A stretch of 36,059 nucleotides of DNA from JAJYZP01 sp049964535 (lineage in GTDB: Bacteria; Actinomycetota; Acidimicrobiia; Acidimicrobiales; Acidimicrobiaceae), in assembly GCA_049964535.1 (NCBI GenBank), contig JBMFXG010000005.1, forward strand, positions 1-36,059, in the 5' to 3' direction. Positions 23,740-32,120 of this stretch are shown in pieces (position 1 is the stretch's first letter; every line of letters starts with the position of its first letter). A model generated the notes under the pieces. It saw only the letters and a program-made list of their open reading frames with translations, was not told where the DNA came from and did no database searches. Made by a program: the position numbers and the translations under genes.

Positions 23740-24860
23740 CGGAGTGGGACGAACGTGAAGAGACGCCCTGGCCGATTATTGAAGAGGCGGCCAGGATTGG
23801 GCTCTACTCCTTTGACTTCCTTGCAAATGGATTTGCTGACGCCACCGGTGCGACGCTAGCTATAGTCAACGAGGAGTTGGCATGGGGTGATGCCGGGATC
23901 ACCTTGGCGATCTTTGGCTCCTCTTTGGCGGTCGCTGGTATTGTCGTCAACGGCACCCCTGAGCAGGTAGGCGAGTGGGCTCCACAGTGCTTTGGTACTC
24001 CCGGAGATATCAAGTTAGCGGCCTTTGGTGTCTCTGAGCCCGATGCCGGTTCGGACGTGTCAAGCTTGCGGACCCAAGCACGCTACGATGCCGTTCGTGA
24101 TGTCTGGACTCTCGATGGCGTCAAGACCTGGATTACCAACGGAGGCATAGCCGACATACACGTCATCGTTGCCTCTGTGGAGCCGGAGCTTGGATCACGT
24201 GGTCAGGCGAGTTTTATTATTCCACCCAACACGCCTGGACTTTCACAGGGACGGAAGTTTCGCAAGCTCGGTATTCGGGCCTCCCATACCGCTGAGGTGA
24301 TCTTAGAGAACGTGGTTATTCCTGGCTCTTGCTTGTTGGGCGGAAGAGAGCGTCTTGAGGAGCGACTCGCAAGGGCTAGGGAAGGTGTTCGATCCTCGAC
24401 GCAGGCTGCAATGGCGACCTTCGAAGCGACGCGACCAATCGTCGGTGCACAGGCGCTTGGCATTGCGCGCGCAGCGTACGAGTATGCCCTCCAGTATGCC
24501 AAAGATCGAGTTCAGTTTGGCCGACCAATCATTGAGAATCAGTCCATCGCCTTTGCTCTGGCCGATATGGCTACCTCTATCGACGCAACGAGACTGCTCG
24601 TGTGGAGAGCAGCGTGGATGGCGGCCAGTGGTCAGCAGTTTAAGAATGCTGAAGGCTCGATGGCGAAGTTAACCGCTGGTGAAACAGCTGTACGCGTCAC
24701 GGAACAAGCGCTCCAGATCTTAGGGGGTTATGGATACGTTCGTGAGCATCCTGTCGAGCGCTGGTATCGAGACGCCAAGATCTATACCATTTTCGAAGGG
24801 ACTTCAGAGATACAGCGCCTTGTCATAGCTCGTGCAGTCAGCGGGGTTCATATCCAGTAG
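23646..24860 (+). CDS. Acyl-CoA dehydrogenase
   Basis: This is a 404-residue FAD enzyme introducing an alpha,beta double bond in an acyl-CoA. An N-terminal helical domain (ELTTEQRDLRDWVHGFAADIVRP) is followed by the middle beta domain with FGVSEPDAGSD and TWITNGG (FAD and substrate contacts), then the C-terminal helical domain. RVQFGRPI and QILGGYGYVREHPVERWYRDAKI are typical. IFEGTSEIQ carries E384, the catalytic base in medium-chain-type enzymes. The length fits the family. GTG at 23646 follows cysS by 11 nt, with AGGTGATC upstream as a possible ribosome-binding site, so it is probably co-transcribed with cysS. The substrate is not evident. Functional links with the downstream acyl-CoA ligase operon are possible but unproven. 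Confidence 0.93.
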   Translation: MSPLSFELTTEQRDLRDWVHGFAADIVRPAAAEWDEREETPWPIIEEAARIGLYSFDFLANGFADATGATLAIVNEELAWGDAGITLAIFGSSLAVAGIVVNGTPEQVGEWAPQCFGTPGDIKLAAFGVSEPDAGSDVSSLRTQARYDAVRDVWTLDGVKTWITNGGIADIHVIVASVEPELGSRGQASFIIPPNTPGLSQGRKFRKLGIRASHTAEVILENVVIPGSCLLGGRERLEERLARAREGVRSSTQAAMATFEATRPIVGAQALGIARAAYEYALQYAKDRVQFGRPIIENQSIAFALADMATSIDATRLLVWRAAWMAASGQQFKNAEGSMAKLTAGETAVRVTEQALQILGGYGYVREHPVERWYRDAKIYTIFEGTSEIQRLVIARAVSGVHIQ

Positions 24861-24980
24861 TTGTTCTTGCGAAATGGACGACGGAGCATCGGATCGTTGA
24901 TTGAGCATGGAATCGTGGAGAATTGATGGCCTCGAGCCCCGAGTCTGCGGGCCGTTGATGGTTGCGACAAGGTTTATATC

Positions 24981-25319
24981 ATGTCGGCAAACTTCGTTAT
25001 TGCTCTCGCCAATCTCTTCCGGTCGGTAACTGAGGCAAACACCGCCTTCGACCTTGGAGAGTGGGTGAAGGCAAAGAGCCAAGCTGTGGAGATCCTCTCC
25101 GCACTGACCGCACTGGGTCTCGTGACCCGTAACGTCGAGGGAGTGCCGCTCGCAGTAGTGCAGAGGGCGCAAGATCGTCAGCGGGCTCGAGAGAGCGGTG
25201 ACTGGGGAACGGCCGACCGGCTCCGATCGGAGATCGCCGAGTTGGGCTATCTCGTGGAGGATGGTCCGCAGGGATTTTCGCTTCGCCGTAGTGATGTGGT
25301 CTCGTCTAAGAAGGGATAG
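24981..25319 (+). pseudogene. Duplicated C-terminal fragment of cysS fused to a new start
   Basis: An ATG at 24981 opens a 112-codon frame. Its first six codons come from the unique 139-bp spacer and the rest are an exact copy of the CysRS C-terminal 106 residues (helical tail). It lacks the whole catalytic domain, so it cannot charge tRNA. A translated product would be a free tRNA-binding or tail domain, but decay is more likely. Confidence 0.75.
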
Positions 25320-25424
25320 GTGATCGTACAGTGAGTCCGCTTTCGTTTGAACTAACCACCGAACAGCGAGATCTGCGGGACTGGGTGCACGGCTTTGCCG
25401 CAGATATCGTTCGTCCTGCGGCTG
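25000..25424 (+). repeat. 425-bp direct repeat, second copy
   Basis: This is the second copy of 23315-23739. Boundaries are sharp: TTGCTCTCGCC starts it and GCGGCTG ends it, after which the sequences diverge completely. No target-site duplication or inverted terminal repeats are visible, so it looks like a rearrangement and not transposition. Confidence 0.95.
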
Positions 25425-25432
25425 GGGACTAG
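25331..25432 (+). pseudogene. Truncated copy of acyl-CoA dehydrogenase 5' end
   Basis: The copied GTG start and first 31 codons of the dehydrogenase run into unique DNA, adding two codons and then TAG, giving a 33-residue remnant. It has no catalytic parts. Confidence 0.8.
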
Positions 25433-26411
25433 TGATGTGACTCGACCGGACCAATTCGATGACCCCGCCGCTTCGAGGATGAGTACGGACTTACCGAAGA
25501 TCGGTCCGGTGTGGGGAAAGCTTGGTGCTTGCGTTCCTTCGATGAAGAGTGGGCGCTCTAGGAAGATGCTATGCGAATCGTAGGGAGTTGACCACAGTGG
25601 TCGAGGTAAGAGAGTTACGTCGTTCGCCAGCGCAGGAGTGTTTGAGGATCATCGTGAACGTGAACCTGTGACATGGAGGTTGATGAGGATGAACAGCTCA
25701 AGATGCCCGGTTCAGGGTCCTCTGAGCTGCACGGTCCACGCCGTGTCGTGCAGTGTAGTGCAGTGGCGGAACCGGTCGGAGCGAACGAACTCTTTCAAGC
25801 AGCGGTCGTTCTCTCTGGGTCGACTTCGAGCGTGAAGCGGAGCAGGAGTTGGGTGTTCATGGATGTTCAGTGTGATGAAGAGTTTGGGCAGGCTTGAGGT
25901 GGTGCTCGAGTAGATCTGTGTGTAGCTGTGGATTGTTCTGAGGTCTGCTTCGGCGTCAAGCCGAGTCTTCCCTTGCTGCGTAAGGAGCGTAACGCGAGGC
26001 GCAGTCATCTCGATCTGCTCACCTTGTAGGCGGATCGAACTTAGGGGTCGTTCGGAGGAGGACCATGGAAGAAGAGGACCTTGACTGAGATGAGCAGCGT
26101 ATAGCGAGCTACCTCTGGGATCTGCGAGTTCGATCGTTGCGCTCTCGAGTTCTGCGTCATGGCGAGTAGGTGCCGTGGAGATCAGGGTGCTCACCTGTTA
26201 GGGGCCGTGCAATGGAGGGTTTCATCTCGTTAGCCAGGAAAGCCCACCTACGATCTCGAACCGTGTTGGCCGTAGGGGTGACGCGTCGATACTTTTGCCT
26301 GGGATGTTCGCTCTGTTGTTCCGATCCCTCTCCTACGTGTGAAGGCTTCGTGTTACAGCTCTACCTGCTGTCTTCACTACTTGCAAGTGAGCATCGGGAT
26401 CCGAACGGTAC
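25433..26411. other. 1.0 kb stretch between duplicated fragment and ABC operon, no gene seen
   Basis: The duplicated fragments and the ABC operon converge here. Open frames, including a 160-codon one on the minus strand (25712-26194), show no domain or ribosome-binding site. A short palindrome, GACCAC-A-GTGGTC, lies at 25590-25602. No transposase or terminal repeats were found that would explain the neighbouring duplication. Confidence 0.4.
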
Positions 26412-28208
26412 CTACATAGGAAGTGTTGAAGAGCTCGGAGTGAGCTTGGGGATATCTCGCATGAGCCGTACCGTGTAGGGATTCTGAGGGCGTTCCAAGA
26501 CCTCCTCAACGTCCCCGGCCTCGATCACCTTGCCACCAGAGAGCACCACCACGTCTTGGGCGATACTTCGTACGAGCGCAAGGTTGTGCGTGATGAAGAG
26601 CATTGATAGTTTTCGGACTTCTTGGAGACTCCTGAGTAGCTCCACGATGACTGCCTGTACGCTAACGTCGAGGGCCGACGTTACTTCGTCGCAAACGAGA
26701 AGTTTAGGTTCGACGATGATCGCTCGTGCAATCGCGACACGCTGACGCTCTCCGCCTGAAAGCTCGTCGGGAAAACGCTCACTAATTCCACCACCGAGCG
26801 AGACTTCGTCCAAAGCTTTGGCAATGCGCTCTGTACGCTCCTTGCTCGTCAGATGGAGAAAGTGCTCAAGCGGTTGGGAGAGGATCTGGCCGATCGTCTT
26901 GCGGGGATTCAGTGACGTAAACGGGTTCTGAAATATGTACTGAATCTCTTGGAGCTGTTGGCGGTTGCGCTTGCGAGCTGTGTCGGATAGTTCAACCCCA
27001 TCGAGACGGACAGTGCCGGTGTAGCTGCCGTGGAGCCCAACAATACAGCGTGCGAGGGTCGTCTTGCCAGACCCTGACTCGCCGACGATAGCGGTGCACG
27101 CCGTGGCCCTGACGTCGAGGCTGACATTGTGAAGCACTTTGGCACTGCCATAGGAGCTCGAAAGATCGCGGACCTCGAGACGATGCATAGCGTCGCTGAT
27201 ATCCATGTCTGGGCGTGAGCGGCGAGCGGAGATGGCACACGGGGCCTGCTCGGCGACACGGTGACAGCGGACCAACGTACCCTGCACGTCAGTCGGCGAC
27301 GGGTCTTCTGTGAGACATCGGTCGAGGACGTCGGAGCACCGTGGTGCGAACGAACAACCCGTGGGTCGATACCCCGGGCGCGGGGGCTGTCCAGGAATGC
27401 CGACGAGTATCTCCGAACGATCTGCAGAGGGTACGGCATTGAGGAGTCCACGACTGTAAGGGTGTCTCGGCGTACTAAAGACACCTGACGTAGAGCCGAT
27501 CTCCACCAGCCGACCAGCGTACATGACGCCGACCTGACTGACGAGCCCGCCGACGACTGCGAGGTCGTGACTCACATAGACTGCGGCGACACCGTGTGTG
27601 ACGCAGAGTGACTTGACCGTTTCCAATACGTGACGCTGTGTCGAGACGTCGAGTCCCGTCGTCGGCTCATCAAGTACGATGACCGATGCACGACATGCGA
27701 ATGCCATTGCTAATGCAACTCGCTGCTGCTGACCACCTGAGAGCTGGTGTGGGTATCGCCGAAGAATGCCAGAGGCCGGATCCAAGTTCACTTCTCGGAG
27801 GACTTCATCCGTTCGAGCGTTGATGTCATCGATTGCGTTGGGGTGTGCATGGAAGAGTTCACGGATCTGGTGACCGATTCGTAGCGTTGGATTGAGCGCC
27901 GCGGCTGGATCCTGTGGTACGTAGGCGATTCGCGATCCTCGAATCTCTCTTAGTTCGGATTCGCCCAGACGAAGGATGTCGACGCCGTCGAGATAGATCG
28001 AACCGGCGGATATCTTTAGCCCCCGACGGGTGTAGCCAAGTAGAGCGAGGGCAAGGGTGGTCTTGCCCGATCCGGATTCACCGACCAGTCCGAAAATCTC
28101 ACCGGCGCAGACCGAGAAGTTGATCTCATCAACTACGTCAGTGCTGCGTTCATTCATGCTGACCTGGAGATCTCTTACCTCGAGTCGAATCGATTGACTT
28201 TCAACCAT
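26412..28208 (-). CDS. Fused dipeptide/oligopeptide-type ABC transporter ATPase (DppD-DppF-like)
   Basis: This 598-residue cytoplasmic protein contains both ATPases of a peptide-type importer in one chain. The first half has Walker A GESGSGKTT (about 43-51), signature LSGGQQQRVALA (156-167) and Walker B VIVLDEPT (176-183). It then has the oligopeptide-transporter C-terminal cysteine cluster C285, C291, C298, C315, which in this family can hold an iron-sulfur cluster. The second half repeats Walker A (376-384), LSGGERQRVAIA and LLVCDEVTSALD but lacks a cysteine tail. The fusion is common in actinobacteria. It overlaps the permease gene by 1 nt (TAATG) and is the last gene of the operon starting beyond 36051. 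Confidence 0.93.
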   Translation of the reverse strand: MVESQSIRLEVRDLQVSMNERSTDVVDEINFSVCAGEIFGLVGESGSGKTTLALALLGYTRRGLKISAGSIYLDGVDILRLGESELREIRGSRIAYVPQDPAAALNPTLRIGHQIRELFHAHPNAIDDINARTDEVLREVNLDPASGILRRYPHQLSGGQQQRVALAMAFACRASVIVLDEPTTGLDVSTQRHVLETVKSLCVTHGVAAVYVSHDLAVVGGLVSQVGVMYAGRLVEIGSTSGVFSTPRHPYSRGLLNAVPSADRSEILVGIPGQPPRPGYRPTGCSFAPRCSDVLDRCLTEDPSPTDVQGTLVRCHRVAEQAPCAISARRSRPDMDISDAMHRLEVRDLSSSYGSAKVLHNVSLDVRATACTAIVGESGSGKTTLARCIVGLHGSYTGTVRLDGVELSDTARKRNRQQLQEIQYIFQNPFTSLNPRKTIGQILSQPLEHFLHLTSKERTERIAKALDEVSLGGGISERFPDELSGGERQRVAIARAIIVEPKLLVCDEVTSALDVSVQAVIVELLRSLQEVRKLSMLFITHNLALVRSIAQDVVVLSGGKVIEAGDVEEVLERPQNPYTVRLMRDIPKLTPSSSTLPM

Positions 28209-29164
28209 TACGCTGAGACCTCCCCTGCACCGGTGACCGGCATTAGGTTTGATGTGCTTCCGGAATCGGCTGCCCTACTGCTGCCGCGCTCTAAGCCTAT
28301 GGCTACACGAGCCACTGCATCGGTGAACGTATTCATTCCGATGGTGAAGAGCGCGATGAGAGCGGCCGGCGCAATGACCGATAGCGGATTCGCGCTCAAC
28401 CCCACACGATTCTCTTGAATCATGTATCCCCAGTTGGGGGCTGGCGGTGCCTGCCCGAAGCCCAAGAAAGCCAGTCCTGCCATAATTACGATTGAATAGG
28501 TCAGGCGTAGCCCAATCTCGACCATGAGTGGACTGACAAGGTTCGGGAGGATCTCTTGTCGCATGATCTTCCAGGGCTTGACGCCTTGGAGCTCGACAGC
28601 ACGAACATAGTCTCGCTCGGAGATATCTAGCGTTGCTGATCGGATCACACGAGCAACAGCGGGGGCGTGGACGAGTCCGACAGCAACCATGATCAACCAG
28701 ATTTTAGGTCCAACGAGACTGACAAGTAGCAACACGAACACGAGTGCAGGAAAGGCAAGCATGACATCGACAGTTCGCATGATGATTCCATCGGCTCTAC
28801 CTCTGAAGTAAGCTGCGGCCATTCCCGAACTTCCGCCGAGCAGGATTCCGAATGCGGTCGCACCGAACGCCATGAGGAGCAGGAGCCATCCTCCGTTGAG
28901 TACCCGAGAAAGCACGTCACGACCGAGTATGTCGCTACCGAGGGGTAGTGAGGAGGATGCGGGTGCGAACGGTACAGCGAGAAAGGTTAGTGGAGAGTGA
29001 GGGGATACGAATGGTCCAATGAAGGCGATGAGGCCTACGATTCCAGCGATGATCAACCCGATCATGCCTCGGCGAGTTCGTGCGGCCCTTACTGGTAGAG
29101 CGATCCACTGTGCCTGGGTAAAGCTAGCGAGACGATCGCTCTTAGTTCTCTTTTCGGTTGCCAT
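28208..29164 (-). CDS. Peptide/nickel-type ABC transporter permease (DppC-like)
   Basis: This 318-residue membrane permease has an N-terminal helix after a basic start (RTRRGMIGLIIAGIVGLIAFIGPFVSPHSP), typical of DppC/OppC. About six helices include the cytoplasmic EAA-like loop around VRAVELQGVKPWKIMRQEILPN that docks the ATPase, and PNWGYMIQE near the C-terminus, a DppC hallmark. It forms the translocation pore with the DppB-like partner, from whose TGA its ATG starts (TGATG overlap). Its stop overlaps the start of the ATPase gene in the same way. The substrate is not specified by the sequence. Confidence 0.92.
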   Translation of the reverse strand: MATEKRTKSDRLASFTQAQWIALPVRAARTRRGMIGLIIAGIVGLIAFIGPFVSPHSPLTFLAVPFAPASSSLPLGSDILGRDVLSRVLNGGWLLLLMAFGATAFGILLGGSSGMAAAYFRGRADGIIMRTVDVMLAFPALVFVLLLVSLVGPKIWLIMVAVGLVHAPAVARVIRSATLDISERDYVRAVELQGVKPWKIMRQEILPNLVSPLMVEIGLRLTYSIVIMAGLAFLGFGQAPPAPNWGYMIQENRVGLSANPLSVIAPAALIALFTIGMNTFTDAVARVAIGLERGSSRAADSGSTSNLMPVTGAGEVSA

Positions 29165-30192
29165 CAGCGTACCAATCTGCGTCGAGGGGAAGCGAGCAGC
29201 GCAATAACGTCGGTGATGATGTTGACCACAACGTAGAGCGCTGCGAGGATGAAGACCATGAACTGTATGACGGGAATATCCCTGTTCGAGACGGCACTCA
29301 CTAAGCCTTGGCCAACACCGGGAAAGTTGAACACATCCTCTACGATGACGATGCCTCCTGCTAAATACAGCACGGTCAGTCCGATGACTTGGATCGTCGG
29401 CGCAATTGCGTTTGGAAGTGCGTGGATGAGTACGATCTTCCAGCTTTTGATGCCTTCGAGCCTGGCCATCTGGACGTACTCGGACTCTAAGGCTTCTATC
29501 ATCGCCCCGCGCATCATCCGCATGATGTAAGGAATAATAACGATCACCAGAGTCACTACTGGTAGCACAAGGAGCCTAGGGTCATTCCATGCGTAGGTAC
29601 CGGGGGGATAGATGGATACCGCTGGAAGTAGGTGTGTGACGACCGTTGCAAAGACAATGATCAAGGTGATTGCGACCACAAACTCTGGGAGAGAGGTGAT
29701 TGCGAGCAGCACGACGGAAGAGATGTGATCAAACCACTTGTCACGCCGCAAGGCTGCATAAGCCCCGAGCAACATTCCGGCGAGGATCCCGATCACTCCC
29801 GAGGTTGCCACGAGTACCCCCGAATTAATCAAACGTGGCTCGACCAGGCTCCATACGCTCTGACTATTGACGAGTGAGTTCCCAAGGTGCCCGGTGATCA
29901 GGCCGGAGAACCACGACCAGTACTGAGCGAGGAGGCCCTCATTCAGATGCAGCTGTACCTCCATGGCATGGAGCCGAACCGGAGTGGCTGTATGGCCTAG
30001 GACGGCGTACGCTGCATTACCCGGAAGAACCTCGGTGGCCGCGAAAACGATGATCGAGACGATCACGAGGGTAACGACTCCGATGCCTCCTCTTCGCAGT
30101 AAGAGAGCAACCATAGGATGACGAGACATCCACGAGAGTCCCATATCTCTATCAGGAGCTTTGCCTCGCACACCTATCTCTTCGATACTCAC
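29164..30192 (-). CDS. Peptide/nickel-type ABC transporter permease (DppB-like)
   Basis: This 342-residue membrane permease has the DppB/OppB features: the N-terminal helix GIGVVTLVIVSIIVFAATEV followed by LPGNAA, a long periplasmic loop with LNEGLLAQYWSWFSGLITG, the EAA-like loop MARLEGIKSWKIVLIHALPNA, and FNFPGVGQGLVSAVSNRD before the last helix. The GTG start at 30192 has AGGGGGG 4-5 nt upstream. It pairs with the DppC-like permease encoded immediately after it. An 87-nt gap with a weak AAGACG/CGTCTT inverted repeat separates it from the acyl-CoA ligase gene. Confidence 0.93.
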   Translation of the reverse strand: MSIEEIGVRGKAPDRDMGLSWMSRHPMVALLLRRGGIGVVTLVIVSIIVFAATEVLPGNAAYAVLGHTATPVRLHAMEVQLHLNEGLLAQYWSWFSGLITGHLGNSLVNSQSVWSLVEPRLINSGVLVATSGVIGILAGMLLGAYAALRRDKWFDHISSVVLLAITSLPEFVVAITLIIVFATVVTHLLPAVSIYPPGTYAWNDPRLLVLPVVTLVIVIIPYIMRMMRGAMIEALESEYVQMARLEGIKSWKIVLIHALPNAIAPTIQVIGLTVLYLAGGIVIVEDVFNFPGVGQGLVSAVSNRDIPVIQFMVFILAALYVVVNIITDVIALLASPRRRLVR

Positions 30193-30279
30193 AGTTCCCC
30201 CCTAACATTTCTGCGCTCGATAAGACGCTCTCTCGATCGTCTTGCATCCTTCCAGTATCTTCTTGAAACCGAACCTCGA

Positions 30280-32034
30280 TTACACCGGTCCGTTTTCTGT
30301 GACTACGTCGAGGAGCCCCAACTCCTCCCTCAGAGAACGCTTCAAGATCTTCCCTGAGTGTCCGCGAGGTAGCTCATCGCTCCAGAACCAGTAACGTCCT
30401 GGAATCTTGAATCTCGCCAGACGCTCGACAAGAAATTCACGTAGCTCATCTTCCGTCACATTCATTCCTGTCCGCGTAACGATAATCGCTCCGACGCACT
30501 CACCCATAGTCGCATCGGGCACGGCGATCACGGCTGCGTCCGCTATTGAAGGGTGTTCGAGGAGACGGCTCTCGACCTCCACCGAAGAGATATTTTCACC
30601 GCCGCGAATGATCACGTCTTTCGCCCGGTCGACGAGATAGATTCGACCGGCATCGTCTAAGCGTGCTATGTCACCGGTTTTTAGCCAGCCTCCGCCAAAG
30701 ACGGCCTCGGTTGCGGCCGGTTGTTGCCAATATCCACGTGTAACACCTGGACCCCGGATCCAGAGCTCACCGGCTGCGTCGCTTGGAAGCGGATCTCCGT
30801 CGGCGCTGATGACTATCGCATCACAGACTGGGATGACCCGGCCAACACTCTCTGGGAATGCGACACACTCTTCTCCGGCGATGAATGAGATCGTTGACGA
30901 TGCCTCGGTCATGCCGTAACCATTCTCGAGGACTACGTTCGGCAGGGCTCTCTGTGTCTGAGCTACAAGTGCGGGGGATAGTGGCGCACCACCAATGAGT
31001 AGCTCACGTAGGCTTGAAAGATCGACGTTTCGCTCGGCGAGCATGTCTAAGAGGTGGCGGATCATCGTAGGCGCGCCACCAAAGGTCGTAACGCGATGTG
31101 ACTCCATCAGCTGAAGGGCCCGTTCTACGTTCCAACGATGCATGAGCAGAAGCGTTCCACCACACGCAATGGTTCCAAGCAGTGCCGAGTGGCACCCCAT
31201 AGCGTGGAAGAGGGGAGCCGTTAACAAATAGATATCGCCGCCGACGTCGGGTTCCTTGTCCGCTTTGAAGGATCCGGACGCCGCCGAACGTCGAACGGAA
31301 CGAGCAAAGTGACGGGTCATCATGTTTGAACAGATATTCCCGTGAGTGCCGAGTACTCCTTTGGGTCGGCTCGTCGTCCCGGACGTATAAAAAATGGTCG
31401 CATCAGAGTTTGGGCTAAGTGGCTCAGCGAGGTACGGAAGCTCTAACGAACTCTGCGTCTTCGTTATGCAGCGGTCGAACGATTCGACGAACCCGGTGTC
31501 CATTGAATGGTGGCTCTTAGGTCCACCAACGACAAAGATGCGTCTAACGCCAAGCGACCGGAGATCCTCGACTACCGAGGCAAGCTGATCCCAACGCTCT
31601 GCATCCGCCACGATCACGCTAGGTGTCGAATCAGAGATGGCGTAGAGGAGTTCACCGACGGTCCACCATGCGTTGAGCGATACCACGATGGCACCGGCCG
31701 CTGCGGCGCCGAAGAACGCCACGCTCCACTCTGGCAGGTTTCTCATTGCTATCGCTACACGATCACCGGGGGTGATCTCGAGAACGTCGACGAGCGTCAT
31801 TGCAAAAGCTGTCGCGTAATCTGCGTGTTCGCCGTAGGTTATGACCTTATCGTCAAGTCTCAGGAATGGTCGATCAGCGAAGGAGCGGGAAGTCTCGAGC
31901 ACGGCACGTAACGACGACGGAGCGTGCTTCCAATGACGGATCGGCCTTTGCTCGGTCGTAGGCTCTTCTGCGATCTCGAAGTGACTCCCCGGTCCGGTTA
32001 GTTCCTCTATCAGCTCACCGTATCTCTGCTCCAA
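30280..32034 (-). CDS. AMP-forming acyl-CoA synthetase
   Basis: This 584-residue ligase activates a carboxylic acid with ATP to an acyl-adenylate and then a CoA thioester. The phosphate-binding loop IFYTSGTTSRPKG is at 214-226, the A5-type motif is NGYGMTEAS, the hinge region has TGDIARLDDAGRIYLVDRAKDVIIRGGENI, and the C-terminal catalytic lysine is in HSGKILKR (K562). Its length and the GGENI motif fit medium- or long-chain fatty and organic-acid ligases. The TTG start at 32034 is well supported by AAGGTGG 6 nt upstream. Within this operon it could activate the acid released by the M24-fold enzyme, for example acrylate if that enzyme is a DddP-type lyase. This is inference. Confidence 0.92.
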   Translation of the reverse strand: MEQRYGELIEELTGPGSHFEIAEEPTTEQRPIRHWKHAPSSLRAVLETSRSFADRPFLRLDDKVITYGEHADYATAFAMTLVDVLEITPGDRVAIAMRNLPEWSVAFFGAAAAGAIVVSLNAWWTVGELLYAISDSTPSVIVADAERWDQLASVVEDLRSLGVRRIFVVGGPKSHHSMDTGFVESFDRCITKTQSSLELPYLAEPLSPNSDATIFYTSGTTSRPKGVLGTHGNICSNMMTRHFARSVRRSAASGSFKADKEPDVGGDIYLLTAPLFHAMGCHSALLGTIACGGTLLLMHRWNVERALQLMESHRVTTFGGAPTMIRHLLDMLAERNVDLSSLRELLIGGAPLSPALVAQTQRALPNVVLENGYGMTEASSTISFIAGEECVAFPESVGRVIPVCDAIVISADGDPLPSDAAGELWIRGPGVTRGYWQQPAATEAVFGGGWLKTGDIARLDDAGRIYLVDRAKDVIIRGGENISSVEVESRLLEHPSIADAAVIAVPDATMGECVGAIIVTRTGMNVTEDELREFLVERLARFKIPGRYWFWSDELPRGHSGKILKRSLREELGLLDVVTENGPV

Positions 32035-32120
32035 GGAGATCCACCTTTCTGATAATCCGACTGCGACTCTTGACCCGCTGGTCGACCGCCCCGTTCTCGG
32101 GGTGGCTGTTCACTTCCGAA

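Noticed and set aside
25000..25424. Insertion sequence explaining the 425-bp repeat
   Set aside because: The repeat contains only pieces of cysS and the dehydrogenase gene, with no transposase, inverted ends or target duplication.
25590..25602. Short palindrome GACCAC-A-GTGGTC as an operator
   Set aside because: It has 6-bp arms in a stretch without a supported gene or promoter, so chance occurrence is likely.
25712..26194. 160-codon open frame on the minus strand
   Set aside because: There is no recognisable domain, and no start signal or coupling to neighbours; length alone is not convincing in this DNA.
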